Source: Microbacterium sp. Nx66
GTDB taxonomy: Bacteria > Actinomycetota > Actinomycetes > Actinomycetales > Microbacteriaceae
Length of the DNA: 64,000 nt
Assembly: GCF_904066215.1 (NCBI RefSeq)
Contig: NZ_LR880474.1
Span: 992,001-1,056,000 of the forward strand
Direction: 5' to 3'
Shown: piece after piece, positions 16,478-25,391 of the stretch
Layout of the letters: every line of letters starts with the position of its first letter
Numbering within the stretch: position 1 is the first letter of the stretch
The notes under the pieces: generated by a model
The model's input: only the letters and a program-made list of their open reading frames with translations
Told to the model about the DNA's origin: nothing
Databases searched by the model: none
Translations under genes and position numbers: made by a program

Positions 16478-19029
16478 TCGGGATCGTCGCCGTCTCCCAC
16501 AGCGCCCGGCTCGGGGAGGCGGCGCTCGAACTCGCCCTGCAGATGGTGCCGGGCGGCGGCGTGCAGGTCCGTGTGGCGGCCGGGGCGGGTGTGGACGCGG
16601 AGGGTGCGCCGATCCTCGGGACGGACGCCGTCGCGGTGTCGGCGGCGATCGACGAGCTCGCCCCCGACGTCGACGGCGTGCTCGTGCTGATGGATCTCGG
16701 GTCGGCCGTGCTGAGCGCCGAACTCGCGCTCGAACTGCGCAGCAGCGACGTGCCGGTGCGGCTGGCTCCGGCACCGTTCGTCGAGGGCCTCCTCGCGGCG
16801 GTCGTGGCTGCGGCGGCAGGCGGCGACCTCGACGCGGTCGCCGCCGAAGCCTCGTCCGCCCTCGCGGCGAAGACCGGCCAGCTCCTCCCGCCGGACGCGG
16901 AAGGCACGGCGGCAGCGGACTCCGCGCCGGTGTCGGCGGGGGACGCCTCCGCCTCGCCCGACGTGGCCGGGGAGACCGTGACGCGTCGTGTGCGCGTGCG
17001 CAACCCTCTCGGCATCCATGCCCGCCCCGCCGCGCTGATCGCGGAGTCGGCGGCGGGGGCGGACGTGCGTCTGCGGCGGCTGCCGGACGGCCAGGAAGCC
17101 GCGGCCGGAAGCCTGACCCGGCTGCTCGCGCTCGGGGCGCGTCAGGGGACCGAGATCGAACTCACCGGTCGGGGAGCGGACGCCGAGGCGGCGATCGACC
17201 GCCTGGTCTCGCTCTTCCAGGGAGGGTTCGGCGAGGGCGTCGAGGCGGACGAGGGCGCCGCCGGCAGCTCCGGAACCGCACCCGCGCCCGCGCCCGGCAC
17301 GGCCGGGGACGATCAGACGCGAACCGGGGCCGACCACGCGTCCGCGCCGCCGCCGGAGATCGTCCCCGGAGCCGTGCTGCAGGGCCGTGGGGTCAGTCCC
17401 GGACGTGTGGCCGCGAGGGCGGTGTCCCTCGCACCGGCACTCCCGGAACCGGATGCCGAGACCGTCGTCCCGCCGGAGGGTCGCGAGGCCGAGGTGTCCA
17501 CGATCGAATGGGCGGCGGTCGCCGTCGCCGATCAGCTGCGATCGCGCGCCGAGCGGGCGCGCGGAGAGGCGCGGGCGATCCTGGACGCGTCACGGCTCCT
17601 CGCCTCGGATCCTGAGCTGGTGGCCGAAGCCACCGCCCTCGTGCGCGCACAGGGGCGGACGGCGGCGCGAGCGGTCTGGGAGACCTCCGCGGCGCACGAA
17701 GCGGCGCTCACGGCTCTCGGCGGGAGGATGGCGGAACGCGCCGCCGACATCCGTGACGTTCGCGACCGCATGATCGCCGAGATCCTCCGGGTGGACATGC
17801 CAGGGGTCCCCGAGCGCGACGAGCCGTTCGTGCTCGTCGCGACCGACCTGGCTCCCGCCGACACCGCGGCGCTGGAAGGGGGCAGCTGCGTCGCCCTCGT
17901 GACAGCGGACGGCGGGCCGACCTCGCACACGGCGATCATCGCGCGCGCGCTGGGACTGCCCGCCGTGGTCGGGGTGGCCGGAGCGACGGGGATCCCCGAG
18001 GGTGCCATGGTCCTCGTCGACGGCGACCACGGCTCCATCCACGTCGACCCGGACGAGGCGGAGATCGCCGAGGCACGGGCCGCGGCGGTCGTCGTCACCT
18101 TCGATGGACGGGGCCGTCTCGCCGACGGGACCCGCGTGCCGCTCCTGGCCAACGTCGGAGGGGCATCGGATGCCGGGAGCGCCGCGGCGGCGCACGCCGA
18201 GGGGGTCGGACTGTTCCGCACCGAGTTCTGCTTCCTCGACCGGACCGAAGCGCCGAGCATCGAGGAGCAGGTGGAGGCGTACCGCGGGGTCCTTCGCGCG
18301 TTCCCCGGACGCAAGGTGGTCGTGCGCACGCTGGATGCGGGGAGCGACAAGCCCCTGCCGTTCGCGAACGACGACGACGAGGACAACCCGGCGCTCGGCG
18401 TCCGGGGCCTGCGTCTCTCCCGTCGCCGGCCAGCGCTGCTCGACGACCAGCTCCGCGCGCTCGCCAGGGCTGCCGACGCGGAATCCGCGGACGTGGAGGT
18501 CATGGCGCCGATGGTCGCCACGGTCGACGAGGCGGCGGACTTCGCCGCGCGGTGTCGTGCCGCGGGGCTGGACAGAGCGGGGATCATGATCGAGACCCCG
18601 GCGGCGGCGCTGCTGGCTGCCGAGCTGTTCGAGGTCGTGGACTTCGTGAGCCTGGGGACCAACGATCTCGCGCAGTACACTCTGGCCGCCGACCGGCTGT
18701 CCAGCGCGCTCGCCGATCTCAACGACCCCTGGCAGCCGGCGGTGCTGCGGCTGATCGGGACGGTCGGGGCGGCGGGGCGAGCGGCGGGCAAGCCCGTCGG
18801 GATCTGCGGGGAGGCGGCCGGTGATCCCGCGCTCGCTCCGGTACTCGTCGGGCTCGGCGCGACCTCGCTGTCGATGACGCCTCGCGCGCTCGGGCGGGTG
18901 GCGGCCGCGCTCGACGTGGTGGGCCCGGACGAGTGCCGACGGGCGGCGGAGGGGGCGAGCCGCGCGGCGACCGCTGCGGAGGCGCGGCAGGCAGCAGCTC
19001 TCGTGCTCGGCGGAGGCGGCGCCGGCTGA
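16474..19029 (+). CDS. dhaM: DhaM-HPr-Enzyme I fusion (PTS phosphocarrier for dihydroxyacetone kinase)
   Basis: An 851-residue multiphosphoryl transfer protein. Residues 1-135 are the DhaM EIIA domain with His9 in VSHSARLGEA. An HPr domain follows with His182 in LGIHARPAALI. From about 300 there is Enzyme I, with His485 in GGPTSHTAII and the full C-terminal PEP-binding barrel (FRTEFCFLDR, SLGTNDLAQYTLAADR, GICGEAAGDP). Ala/Pro-rich linkers join the parts. E. coli DhaM has only the N-terminal EI part. Here the complete EI suggests one chain can take phosphate from PEP to DhaL without separate PTS proteins. Confidence 0.95.
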   Translation: MIGIVAVSHSARLGEAALELALQMVPGGGVQVRVAAGAGVDAEGAPILGTDAVAVSAAIDELAPDVDGVLVLMDLGSAVLSAELALELRSSDVPVRLAPAPFVEGLLAAVVAAAAGGDLDAVAAEASSALAAKTGQLLPPDAEGTAAADSAPVSAGDASASPDVAGETVTRRVRVRNPLGIHARPAALIAESAAGADVRLRRLPDGQEAAAGSLTRLLALGARQGTEIELTGRGADAEAAIDRLVSLFQGGFGEGVEADEGAAGSSGTAPAPAPGTAGDDQTRTGADHASAPPPEIVPGAVLQGRGVSPGRVAARAVSLAPALPEPDAETVVPPEGREAEVSTIEWAAVAVADQLRSRAERARGEARAILDASRLLASDPELVAEATALVRAQGRTAARAVWETSAAHEAALTALGGRMAERAADIRDVRDRMIAEILRVDMPGVPERDEPFVLVATDLAPADTAALEGGSCVALVTADGGPTSHTAIIARALGLPAVVGVAGATGIPEGAMVLVDGDHGSIHVDPDEAEIAEARAAAVVVTFDGRGRLADGTRVPLLANVGGASDAGSAAAAHAEGVGLFRTEFCFLDRTEAPSIEEQVEAYRGVLRAFPGRKVVVRTLDAGSDKPLPFANDDDEDNPALGVRGLRLSRRRPALLDDQLRALARAADAESADVEVMAPMVATVDEAADFAARCRAAGLDRAGIMIETPAAALLAAELFEVVDFVSLGTNDLAQYTLAADRLSSALADLNDPWQPAVLRLIGTVGAAGRAAGKPVGICGEAAGDPALAPVLVGLGATSLSMTPRALGRVAAALDVVGPDECRRAAEGASRAATAAEARQAAALVLGGGGAG

Positions 19030-19060
19030 GCCGCACGGCTCCTGCGTCCAGCTCCTTGCG

Positions 19061-19082
19061 TTACTGACCGATCGTTCAGTTA
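19061..19082. promoter_or_regulatory. PaaR-type operator upstream of paaI
   Basis: A 22-base palindrome nearly identical to the paaA operator (TTACTGACCGATCGTT in the left and centre, with CAGTTA at the right end). A plausible -10 (TAGTAT, 19081-19086) overlaps its right end and a weak TTGCGT lies at 19056. This places paaI-paaK-paaR under the regulator they encode. Confidence 0.85.
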
Positions 19083-19136
19083 GTATGGGCGGACGGGACG
19101 CGGTCGTCCCGTCCCAGCGCGACGAGGAGGTCGGCG

Positions 19137-19562
19137 ATGACGGAGGCGACGGATACGGCGGAGGCCGTGCGGCCGAACCGGGCCATGATGGAACGTGACC
19201 GAGCCTCCGCGATGCTCGGGCTCGTGATCGAACGCGACGACCCGGGGCACGCGGTCGTGTCGATGCGCGTCCGTGACGACATGACCAACGGCTTCCGGAT
19301 CACCCACGGCGGGCTCGTGTTCGCGCTCGCCGACACCGCCTTCGCGATCGCGTGCAACGAGGACGATCGGGTGACGGTGGCCGCCGGTGCCGACATCTCG
19401 TTCCTCAAGCCCACCGTCGCGGGGCAGACCCTCACCGCGACCGCCGTCCGCCGCACCCGCACCGGTCGCTCCGGCCTCTACGACGTGACGGTCGTGGACG
19501 AGCACGGCGACGCGGTCGCCGAGTTCCGCGGCCGCTCCCGCACGACTTCCCGCACCTTCTGA
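19137..19562 (+). CDS. paaI: Hydroxyphenylacetyl-CoA thioesterase PaaI
   Basis: A 141-residue hotdog-fold thioesterase that removes CoA from dead-end ring-hydroxylated phenylacetyl-CoA intermediates, freeing CoA. The family helix motif NGFRITHGGLVFALADTAFA carries the catalytic residues, followed by ADISFLKPTVAGQTL. GAGGAGG lies 6 bases before the ATG. It leads the paaI-paaK-paaR unit behind a PaaR operator. Confidence 0.92.
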   Translation: MTEATDTAEAVRPNRAMMERDRASAMLGLVIERDDPGHAVVSMRVRDDMTNGFRITHGGLVFALADTAFAIACNEDDRVTVAAGADISFLKPTVAGQTLTATAVRRTRTGRSGLYDVTVVDEHGDAVAEFRGRSRTTSRTF

Positions 19563-19588
19563 CCCCGCCCCCGTCCCGAGGAGTCCCC

Positions 19589-20914
19589 GTGTCGACGATG
19601 ACCGCCCCCGCCTCCGCCCTCCGCCCGCCCACGGCCGATGAGCTCGACCCCGAGGAGCGGGTGAGCCGCGCCGAGATCGAGCAGCTCCAGCTCGAGCGCC
19701 TGCGGTGGACCGTGCAGCACGCCTACCGCAACGTTCCGCTCTACACGCGGAAGTTCGATGAGGCGGGCGTGCACCCCGACGACATCCGCACGCTCGACGA
19801 CGTGCACCGGCTGCCCTTCACCACCAAGGACGACCTGCGCGAGACGTACCCGTTCGGGATGTTCGCGGTGCCGATGGCCGACGTCGCCCGCATCCACGCG
19901 TCCAGCGGCACCACGGGGCGCCCGACCGTCGTCGGCTACACGCGTGGCGACCTCGACCGCTGGGGGTCGCTCGTGGCCCGCTCGCTCCGGGCCAGCGGGA
20001 TCCGGCGCGGGATGAAGGTGCACAACGCCTACGGCTACGGCCTCTTCACGGGTGGGCTCGGGGCGCATGCCGGGATCGAGGCGCTGGGAGCGACCGTGAT
20101 CCCCATGTCGGGCGGGCAGACCGCGCGCCAGGTGCAGCTCATCCGCGACTTCGAGCCGGACGCGATCCTGTGCACGCCGAGCTACCTGCTCACGATCGCC
20201 GACGCGATGGCCGCGCAGGGCATCGACCCGCGGTCCACCTCGCTCAAGGTCGCGGTGCTCGGCGCGGAGCCCTGGACCAACGAGATGCGGCACGAGCTGG
20301 AGCAGCGGCTCGGTATCGACGCCCTCGACATCTTCGGGCTCAGCGAGGTCATGGGGCCCGGCGTCGGAAACGAATGCCTCGAGACCAAGGACGGCCCGCA
20401 CCTGTGGGAGGACCACTTCCTGCCGGAGGTGATCGACGGCGACACCCTGCAGGCGCTTCCGGACGGCGAGCGGGGGGAGCTCGTCTTCACCTCGCTCACC
20501 AAGGAGGCCTTCCCCGTCATCCGGTACCGCACACGGGACATCACCCGTCTGCTCCCTGGCACGGCGCGGCCGGGGATGCGGCGCATGGAGAAGGTCACCG
20601 GACGCAACGACGACATGATCATCCTGCGCGGCGTCAACCTCTTCCCGACGCAGATCGAGGAGCTGGTCCTCGGCATCGAGCAGCTCACGCCGCACTTCAT
20701 CCTGGAGCTGACGAAGGAGGGCCGGATGGACGCCCTCACCGTGCGCATCGAGCGTCACCCCGACTTGTCCGTGGAGACGTGCGAGGCGGCGGCGCAGGTG
20801 CTCGTGCAGCGCATCAAGGTGTTCATCGGCTCGTCGGTCGCCGTGCGGCTGGAGGAGCCGGGGGCACTGCCGCGTAGCGAGGGCAAGTACAAGCGCGTGT
20901 ATGACCTGCGTTGA
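19589..20914 (+). CDS. paaK: Phenylacetate-CoA ligase PaaK
   Basis: A 441-residue adenylate-forming ligase that activates phenylacetate with ATP and CoA, the entry step of the pathway. The P-loop-like motif is SSGTTGRPTVVGYTRGDL, followed by YGYGLFTGGLGAH and the GLSEVMGPGVGNEC adenine-binding region. RGVNLFPTQIEEL lies in the C-terminal lid. GTG at 19589 is 5 bases from GAGGAG and gives the normal length; an ATG 9 bases later is possible. The gap to paaI is 26 bases. Confidence 0.96.
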   Translation: MSTMTAPASALRPPTADELDPEERVSRAEIEQLQLERLRWTVQHAYRNVPLYTRKFDEAGVHPDDIRTLDDVHRLPFTTKDDLRETYPFGMFAVPMADVARIHASSGTTGRPTVVGYTRGDLDRWGSLVARSLRASGIRRGMKVHNAYGYGLFTGGLGAHAGIEALGATVIPMSGGQTARQVQLIRDFEPDAILCTPSYLLTIADAMAAQGIDPRSTSLKVAVLGAEPWTNEMRHELEQRLGIDALDIFGLSEVMGPGVGNECLETKDGPHLWEDHFLPEVIDGDTLQALPDGERGELVFTSLTKEAFPVIRYRTRDITRLLPGTARPGMRRMEKVTGRNDDMIILRGVNLFPTQIEELVLGIEQLTPHFILELTKEGRMDALTVRIERHPDLSVETCEAAAQVLVQRIKVFIGSSVAVRLEEPGALPRSEGKYKRVYDLR

Positions 20915-20977
20915 CACGCGGGGGTCTCGGCGGCGACCTCCGCGATGAGCGCGGCGGGCGGTGCGAGACTGAGGGGG

Positions 20978-21586
20978 ATGTCCGAGATGCAGACCACGCG
21001 GCGCGGCCGCCCCGGGTATGACCAGCAGGGGATCCTCGCCGTCGCGGTGGCCGCCTTCAACGAGCACGGCTACGACGCGACCTCGATCGGGATGCTCGCG
21101 GAGCGCCTCGGGCTGTCGAAGTCGGCGATCTACCATCATTTCGGGTCGAAGGACGAGATGCTCGACCGCGCCCTCGACAGCGCCCTCGGCGGGCTGGAGG
21201 CCGTGGTCGACGCGCCCCTCCCGGACAGCAGGGGAGCCGCCGATGCGGTCGCCCGCCTGGAGCACGTGCTCCGCGGGGCCGTCCATGTGCTCGTGGACCA
21301 GCTCCCCGCCGTGACGCTGCTGCTGCGCGTGCGTGGGAACACCGACGTCGAGCGCCGCGCCCTCACCCGGCGGCGGGCGTTCGACCGCCGCATCACGGCC
21401 CTCGTCGCGGAGGCGCAGGCCGAGGGCTCCCTGCGCTCCGACATCGATGCGGCCGTCGTCGCCCGCCTGACGTTCGGCATGATCAACTCGATCGTCGAGT
21501 GGTACCGCCCCGGCGGTCGCGAGGGCGCCGATCGTCTCGCGGACGACGTCGTCGCGATCGCCCTCGACGGCCTCCGCCACCCCTGA
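20978..21586 (+). CDS. paaR: TetR-family repressor PaaR
   Basis: A 202-residue TetR-type protein with an N-terminal DNA-binding domain (LAERLGLSKSAIYHHFGSKDEMLDRAL) and an all-helical ligand domain. It ends the paaI-paaK unit, so it is the natural candidate for the four shared TTAC...CGATCG...GTAA palindromes in this window. PaaR proteins of other bacteria respond to phenylacetyl-CoA. The start is uncertain: ATGs at 20945, 20978 and 20987 are all in frame and none has an ideal ribosome site. Confidence 0.88.
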   Translation: MSEMQTTRRGRPGYDQQGILAVAVAAFNEHGYDATSIGMLAERLGLSKSAIYHHFGSKDEMLDRALDSALGGLEAVVDAPLPDSRGAADAVARLEHVLRGAVHVLVDQLPAVTLLLRVRGNTDVERRALTRRRAFDRRITALVAEAQAEGSLRSDIDAAVVARLTFGMINSIVEWYRPGGREGADRLADDVVAIALDGLRHP

Positions 21587-21590
21587 CCCA

Positions 21591-21668
21591 CGAGACCCCG
21601 GCTTCGCGCCGAGGCCCCGCCCTCTCCGCGTGGGAAGGGCGGGGCCTCGACGAGTGCCCGGGGTCTCG
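21591..21668. terminator. Nested hairpin between convergent paaR and paaZ
   Basis: An outer 11-base stem (CGAGACCCCGG / CCGGGGTCTCG) encloses an inner 12-base stem (GAGGCCCCGCCC / GGGCGGGGCCTC). Both are perfect. It fills almost the whole gap between two convergent genes and would serve as a two-way terminator. No U-run is needed in such GC-rich genomes. Confidence 0.8.
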
Positions 21669-21673
21669 GGGGA

Positions 21674-23758
21674 CTATGCGGCGGGGGTGAGCTCCTTCGC
21701 AACGAGTGTCAGGACGTCGTAGGTCGCGACGAGCTCGTCGTCCTGGTTCTTCAGGACCGCGTCCCAGCGCACCTCGCCGTACTCGTCGGTCTCCCGCGGC
21801 GTGATCTGCTTGGCGGTGAGCTCGACGCGGATCTCGTCGCCGGGGGAGACCGGGGTCACGAAGCGCAGATGCTCCAGTCCGGAGTTCGCGAGCACGGGCC
21901 CGGGAGCCGGGTCGACGAAGAGCCCGGCCGCCCACGACACGAGCAGGTAGCCGTGGGCCACGCGTCCGGGGAAGAACGGGTTCGCCGACGCCGACGCCTC
22001 GTCCATGTGCGCGTAGAACGTGTCGCCCGTGAACGCCGCGAACGTCTCGATGTCGTCGAGGGTGACGGTGCGTGAGGGGCTGACGACCTGATCACCGATG
22101 CGCAGCTCCGCCAACGACTTGCGGAAGGGGTGCACCCCGTCGCCGGTGTCGAACGGACGGGCCGAGGCCCCCTGGTGCCAGACACCGGTGAGCGCGGTCA
22201 TCATGTCGGGGGAGCCCTGCACCGCCGTGCGCTGCATGTGGTGCAAAACCGCCCGGATGCCGCCGAGCTCCTCTCCGCCGCCGGCGCGACCGGGACCGCC
22301 GTGCACGAGGTTCGGGAGCGGGGAGCCGTGTCCGGTCGAGCTGCGGGCGTCGTCGCGGTCGAGGAAGAGCACGCGGCCGTTGTACGCCGCGATCCCCGCG
22401 GCCAGCGTCGTCGCGACCTCCGGGTCGTGCGTTGCGACGCTCGTCACGAGCGAGCCGCCGCCCCGGGCCACGAGCGCCGCCGCCTCGTCCAGCGTGCGGT
22501 AGCCGAGGATGCTGGAGACGGGGCCGAACGCCTCGATCTCGTTCACGGCGGGGCTCGTCGCATCGGTGAAGCGCAGGAGCATCGGCGCCACGAACGCGCC
22601 GTCCTCCGCCGGGCCCTCGCTGCCGTCCGCACGGCGGACCGTCGGGGCCTCGGGGGAGCCGATCACGAGCTCGCCGCCGCCCTCGCGGAGTCGCGCCACC
22701 TGCCGGAGCACCTCGTCACGCTGGGCCGTCGAGGCGAGCGGTCCCATCGTCACGCCCTCGGCGCGCGGGTCGCCCACGACGATCCGCGCCGCGAGCCGGT
22801 CGCGCACGGCGGCGATCACGTCGTCCACCGCGTCCTCCGGCACGATCGCCCGCCGGATCGCGGTGCACTTCTGCCCGGCCTTCGACGTCATCTCCGCGAC
22901 GAGCTGCTTCACGTAGGCGTCGAACTCCGGGGTGCCGGAGGCGGCGTCCGTGCCGAGGACCGAGGCGTTGATCGAGTCGGTCTCGCTGGTGAAGCGGACC
23001 CCGCCGGTCTGCACCGCGTCGTGCGCCCGCAGCCGCTCCGCCGTCGACGCGGAACCGGTGAACGCGACGAGGTCGCCCAGGCGGAGGTGGTCGAAGAGGT
23101 CGGGCACGCTGCCGGACACGAGCTGCAGCGACCCCTCGGGCAGCAGACCGGACTCGACCATCACCCGCACCATGGCCTCGGTGAGGTAGCCGGTGGGGGT
23201 GGCGGGCTTCACGACCGTGGGGACACCGGCGAGGAAGGCCGGCGCGAACTTCTCCAGCGAGCCCCAGACGGGGAAGTTGAAGGCGTTGATCTGCACCGCC
23301 ACCCCGGGCAGCCGGGTGTAGATGTGCCGACCGAGGAAGGAGCCGTCGCGCGACAGGTTCTCCACGGCGCCGTCGACGTAGACCTTCGCGTTCGGCAGCT
23401 CCCGGCGGCCCTTGCTGGAGTACGCGAAGAGCACGCCGATGCCGCCGTCGATGTCGACCCAGGAGTCCTGCGCGGTGGCGCCGGTGCGGCTGGAGAGCGC
23501 GTACAGCTCCTCTTTGCGGGCGGTCAACGCGAGCGCGAGCTGCTTGAGCAGCACGGCGCGCTGGTGGAACGTGAGCTCCCCGAGGGACGCCTGACCGGTG
23601 GTGCGGGCGAAGTCGAGCGCCGCGCCGAGGTCGAGGCCGGTCGTGGAGACGCGGGCGACCGTCTCTCCGGTCGAGGCGTCGCGCACCTCGGTGGCGTCCG
23701 CATCGGAGGCGGGCGTCCACCAGGAGCCCTGCACGTAGCTGGGGAGGATCTCGGTCAT
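21674..23758 (-). CDS. paaZ: Bifunctional oxepin-CoA hydrolase / 3-oxo-5,6-dehydrosuberyl-CoA semialdehyde dehydrogenase PaaZ
   Basis: A 694-residue fusion that opens the oxepin-CoA ring and oxidises the resulting aldehyde. The N-terminal ~520 residues are aldehyde dehydrogenase, with INAFNFPVWGSLEKFAPA, FTGSASTAERL and nucleophile Cys298 in AGQKCTAIRR. The C-terminal ~140 residues are a MaoC-type hydratase hotdog domain with DTFYAHMDEASA and FFPGRVAHGYLLVSW. Both domains look intact, so no separate hydratase is needed. The ATG at 23758 is 14 bases after paaH and drops nine non-homologous residues of a longer frame. It is the last gene of paaJ-F-H-Z. Confidence 0.96.
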   Translation of the reverse strand: MTEILPSYVQGSWWTPASDADATEVRDASTGETVARVSTTGLDLGAALDFARTTGQASLGELTFHQRAVLLKQLALALTARKEELYALSSRTGATAQDSWVDIDGGIGVLFAYSSKGRRELPNAKVYVDGAVENLSRDGSFLGRHIYTRLPGVAVQINAFNFPVWGSLEKFAPAFLAGVPTVVKPATPTGYLTEAMVRVMVESGLLPEGSLQLVSGSVPDLFDHLRLGDLVAFTGSASTAERLRAHDAVQTGGVRFTSETDSINASVLGTDAASGTPEFDAYVKQLVAEMTSKAGQKCTAIRRAIVPEDAVDDVIAAVRDRLAARIVVGDPRAEGVTMGPLASTAQRDEVLRQVARLREGGGELVIGSPEAPTVRRADGSEGPAEDGAFVAPMLLRFTDATSPAVNEIEAFGPVSSILGYRTLDEAAALVARGGGSLVTSVATHDPEVATTLAAGIAAYNGRVLFLDRDDARSSTGHGSPLPNLVHGGPGRAGGGEELGGIRAVLHHMQRTAVQGSPDMMTALTGVWHQGASARPFDTGDGVHPFRKSLAELRIGDQVVSPSRTVTLDDIETFAAFTGDTFYAHMDEASASANPFFPGRVAHGYLLVSWAAGLFVDPAPGPVLANSGLEHLRFVTPVSPGDEIRVELTAKQITPRETDEYGEVRWDAVLKNQDDELVATYDVLTLVAKELTPAA

Positions 23759-23772
23759 CGGGGTTCCCTTCA

Positions 23773-24648
23773 TCAGTCGTCCCATTCGTAGAAGCCGCGT
23801 CCGCTCTTGCGGCCGAGGTGTCCCTCGGCGACGAGGCGGCGCAGCAGGGCCGGGGGTTCGAAGCGCGGGCCGAGGAGCGCCGCGAGGTACTCGGCGATGC
23901 CGAGCCGGACGTCCAGCCCGACGATGTCGGTGAGCCGGAGCGGCCCGACCGGGTGCTTGTAGCCGAGGGTCATGGCGGCGTCGATGTCGGCGGCGTCGGC
24001 GACGCCGTCCTCGAGCATCCGGATCGCCTCGAGGCCGAGGGCGACGCCGAGGCGGGAGGACGCGAAACCGGGGGCGTCGGCGACGACGATGGGCGTCTTG
24101 CCCAGCGCGCGGACCCAGGAAGCCGCGTCCGCGACGAGGTCCGGCGCGGTCGCGGCGCCGCGCACGACCTCCACGAGCGTGGAGGCGGGCACGGGGTTGA
24201 AGAAGTGCATCCCGAGGAACCGGGTGGGGCGGTCGAGCACGGCTGCGAGCTCGTCGATCGAGATGGACGAGGTGTTGGACGCGAGCGCCGCATCGTCCGC
24301 GAGGTGCTGCTCGACACGGGTGAGCGCCTCGATCTTGAGCGACAGCTCCTCCGGGACGGCTTCGACGACGAGGGTGCAGTCCGCGAGCAGTGCGGTGTCG
24401 GTTCCGGTCGCGAAGCGGGCGCGATACGCCTCGGCGGTCTCGACGGCCGTGCCGCGGGAGAGCGAGGCGTCGATCGACGCGTGCACGCGGGCGGCGGCGG
24501 CCGCGGCGGCGTCGTCGTCCCGCTCGACGACGGTCACGGGGGATCCGGCGAGGAGGAAGGCGTGGGCGATACCGGCGCCCATGCGTCCGCCACCCAGCAC
24601 GCCGACGCGGGCCGGGACTGCGGCCTCGGGGGAGGAGGGCGTGCTCAT
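23773..24648 (-). CDS. paaH: 3-hydroxyacyl-CoA dehydrogenase PaaH
   Basis: A 291-residue NAD-dependent dehydrogenase oxidising 3-hydroxyadipyl-CoA to 3-oxoadipyl-CoA. The Rossmann motif is VGVLGGGRMGAGIAHAF, the catalytic-His region reads GMHFFNPVP, and SNTSSISIDEL and DAPGFASSRLG are further family blocks. The C-terminal domain ends with GRKSGRGFYEW. The ATG overlaps the paaF stop by four bases (ATGA). Confidence 0.94.
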   Translation of the reverse strand: MSTPSSPEAAVPARVGVLGGGRMGAGIAHAFLLAGSPVTVVERDDDAAAAAAARVHASIDASLSRGTAVETAEAYRARFATGTDTALLADCTLVVEAVPEELSLKIEALTRVEQHLADDAALASNTSSISIDELAAVLDRPTRFLGMHFFNPVPASTLVEVVRGAATAPDLVADAASWVRALGKTPIVVADAPGFASSRLGVALGLEAIRMLEDGVADAADIDAAMTLGYKHPVGPLRLTDIVGLDVRLGIAEYLAALLGPRFEPPALLRRLVAEGHLGRKSGRGFYEWDD

Positions 24649-25391
24649 CGGTCTCTCCGTTCCAGGAAGGCGGTCATGCGACGGTGCTTCTCCGGGCTGT
24701 CGAACAGCGCGGCCTGCTCCTCGAGGTCGGCTGCGGGGTGCTGGTCGCGCGGCGCCCGGAAGACCCGCTTGGTCGCGATGGTCGCCGCGGGGTCGTTGCG
24801 GGAGATGCGGTCGGCGACCGCGTGGGCGGCGGCGAGGAGATCGGCGGGTTCGTGCAGCGAGGAGACGAGCCCGATGCGGAGGGCCTCCTCGGCGTGCACG
24901 GTGCGGCCGGTGAGCAGCAGTTCGATGGCACGGGCGTCGCCCACGATCTCCTTGAGCCGCCAGCTCGCTCCGGCGGCGGCGAGGATGCCCAGGCCGGTCT
25001 CCGGGTTGCCGATCTTCAGGGTCGGCGTCGCGAGGCGGATGTCGGCGGCATACGCGAGTTCCGCGCCACCGCCGAGCGCGTAGCCGTCGATCGCGGCGAT
25101 CACCGGCATCGGCAGCTCCGCGACGCGGACGAACGCGTGGGCGTTGATGCCGCGACGGGCGTCGTCGGCGCGACGGTCCCGGAGCTCCGCGATGTCGGCG
25201 CCCGCCGCGAACACCCCGTCGGCGCCGGTGAGGATGAGCGTGCGCGGCGTCTCCTCCAGCTCGGCGCACAGCGCGTGCAGGGCGTCGATCGTGGCCTGGT
25301 CGATCGCGTTGCGCTTGTGCGGACGGTTAAGGGTCGCGACGACGCGGTCCGCGGTTCGGGTGACGAGCAGCGGCTCGTCCGCGCCCCTCAC
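24645..25391 (-). CDS. paaF: Enoyl-CoA hydratase PaaF
   Basis: A 248-residue crotonase that hydrates 2,3-dehydroadipyl-CoA. Oxyanion-hole segments are FAAGADIAELRD and DGYALGGGAELAYAAD. The NPETGLGILAAAG stretch keeps the catalytic Glu that the other crotonase in this window (paaG) lacks. GTG at 25391 overlaps the paaJ stop (GTGA) and gives family length. The larger open frame upstream of this GTG lies antisense-free but within paaJ and is not used. Confidence 0.85.
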   Translation of the reverse strand: MRGADEPLLVTRTADRVVATLNRPHKRNAIDQATIDALHALCAELEETPRTLILTGADGVFAAGADIAELRDRRADDARRGINAHAFVRVAELPMPVIAAIDGYALGGGAELAYAADIRLATPTLKIGNPETGLGILAAAGASWRLKEIVGDARAIELLLTGRTVHAEEALRIGLVSSLHEPADLLAAAHAVADRISRNDPAATIATKRVFRAPRDQHPAADLEEQAALFDSPEKHRRMTAFLERRDR

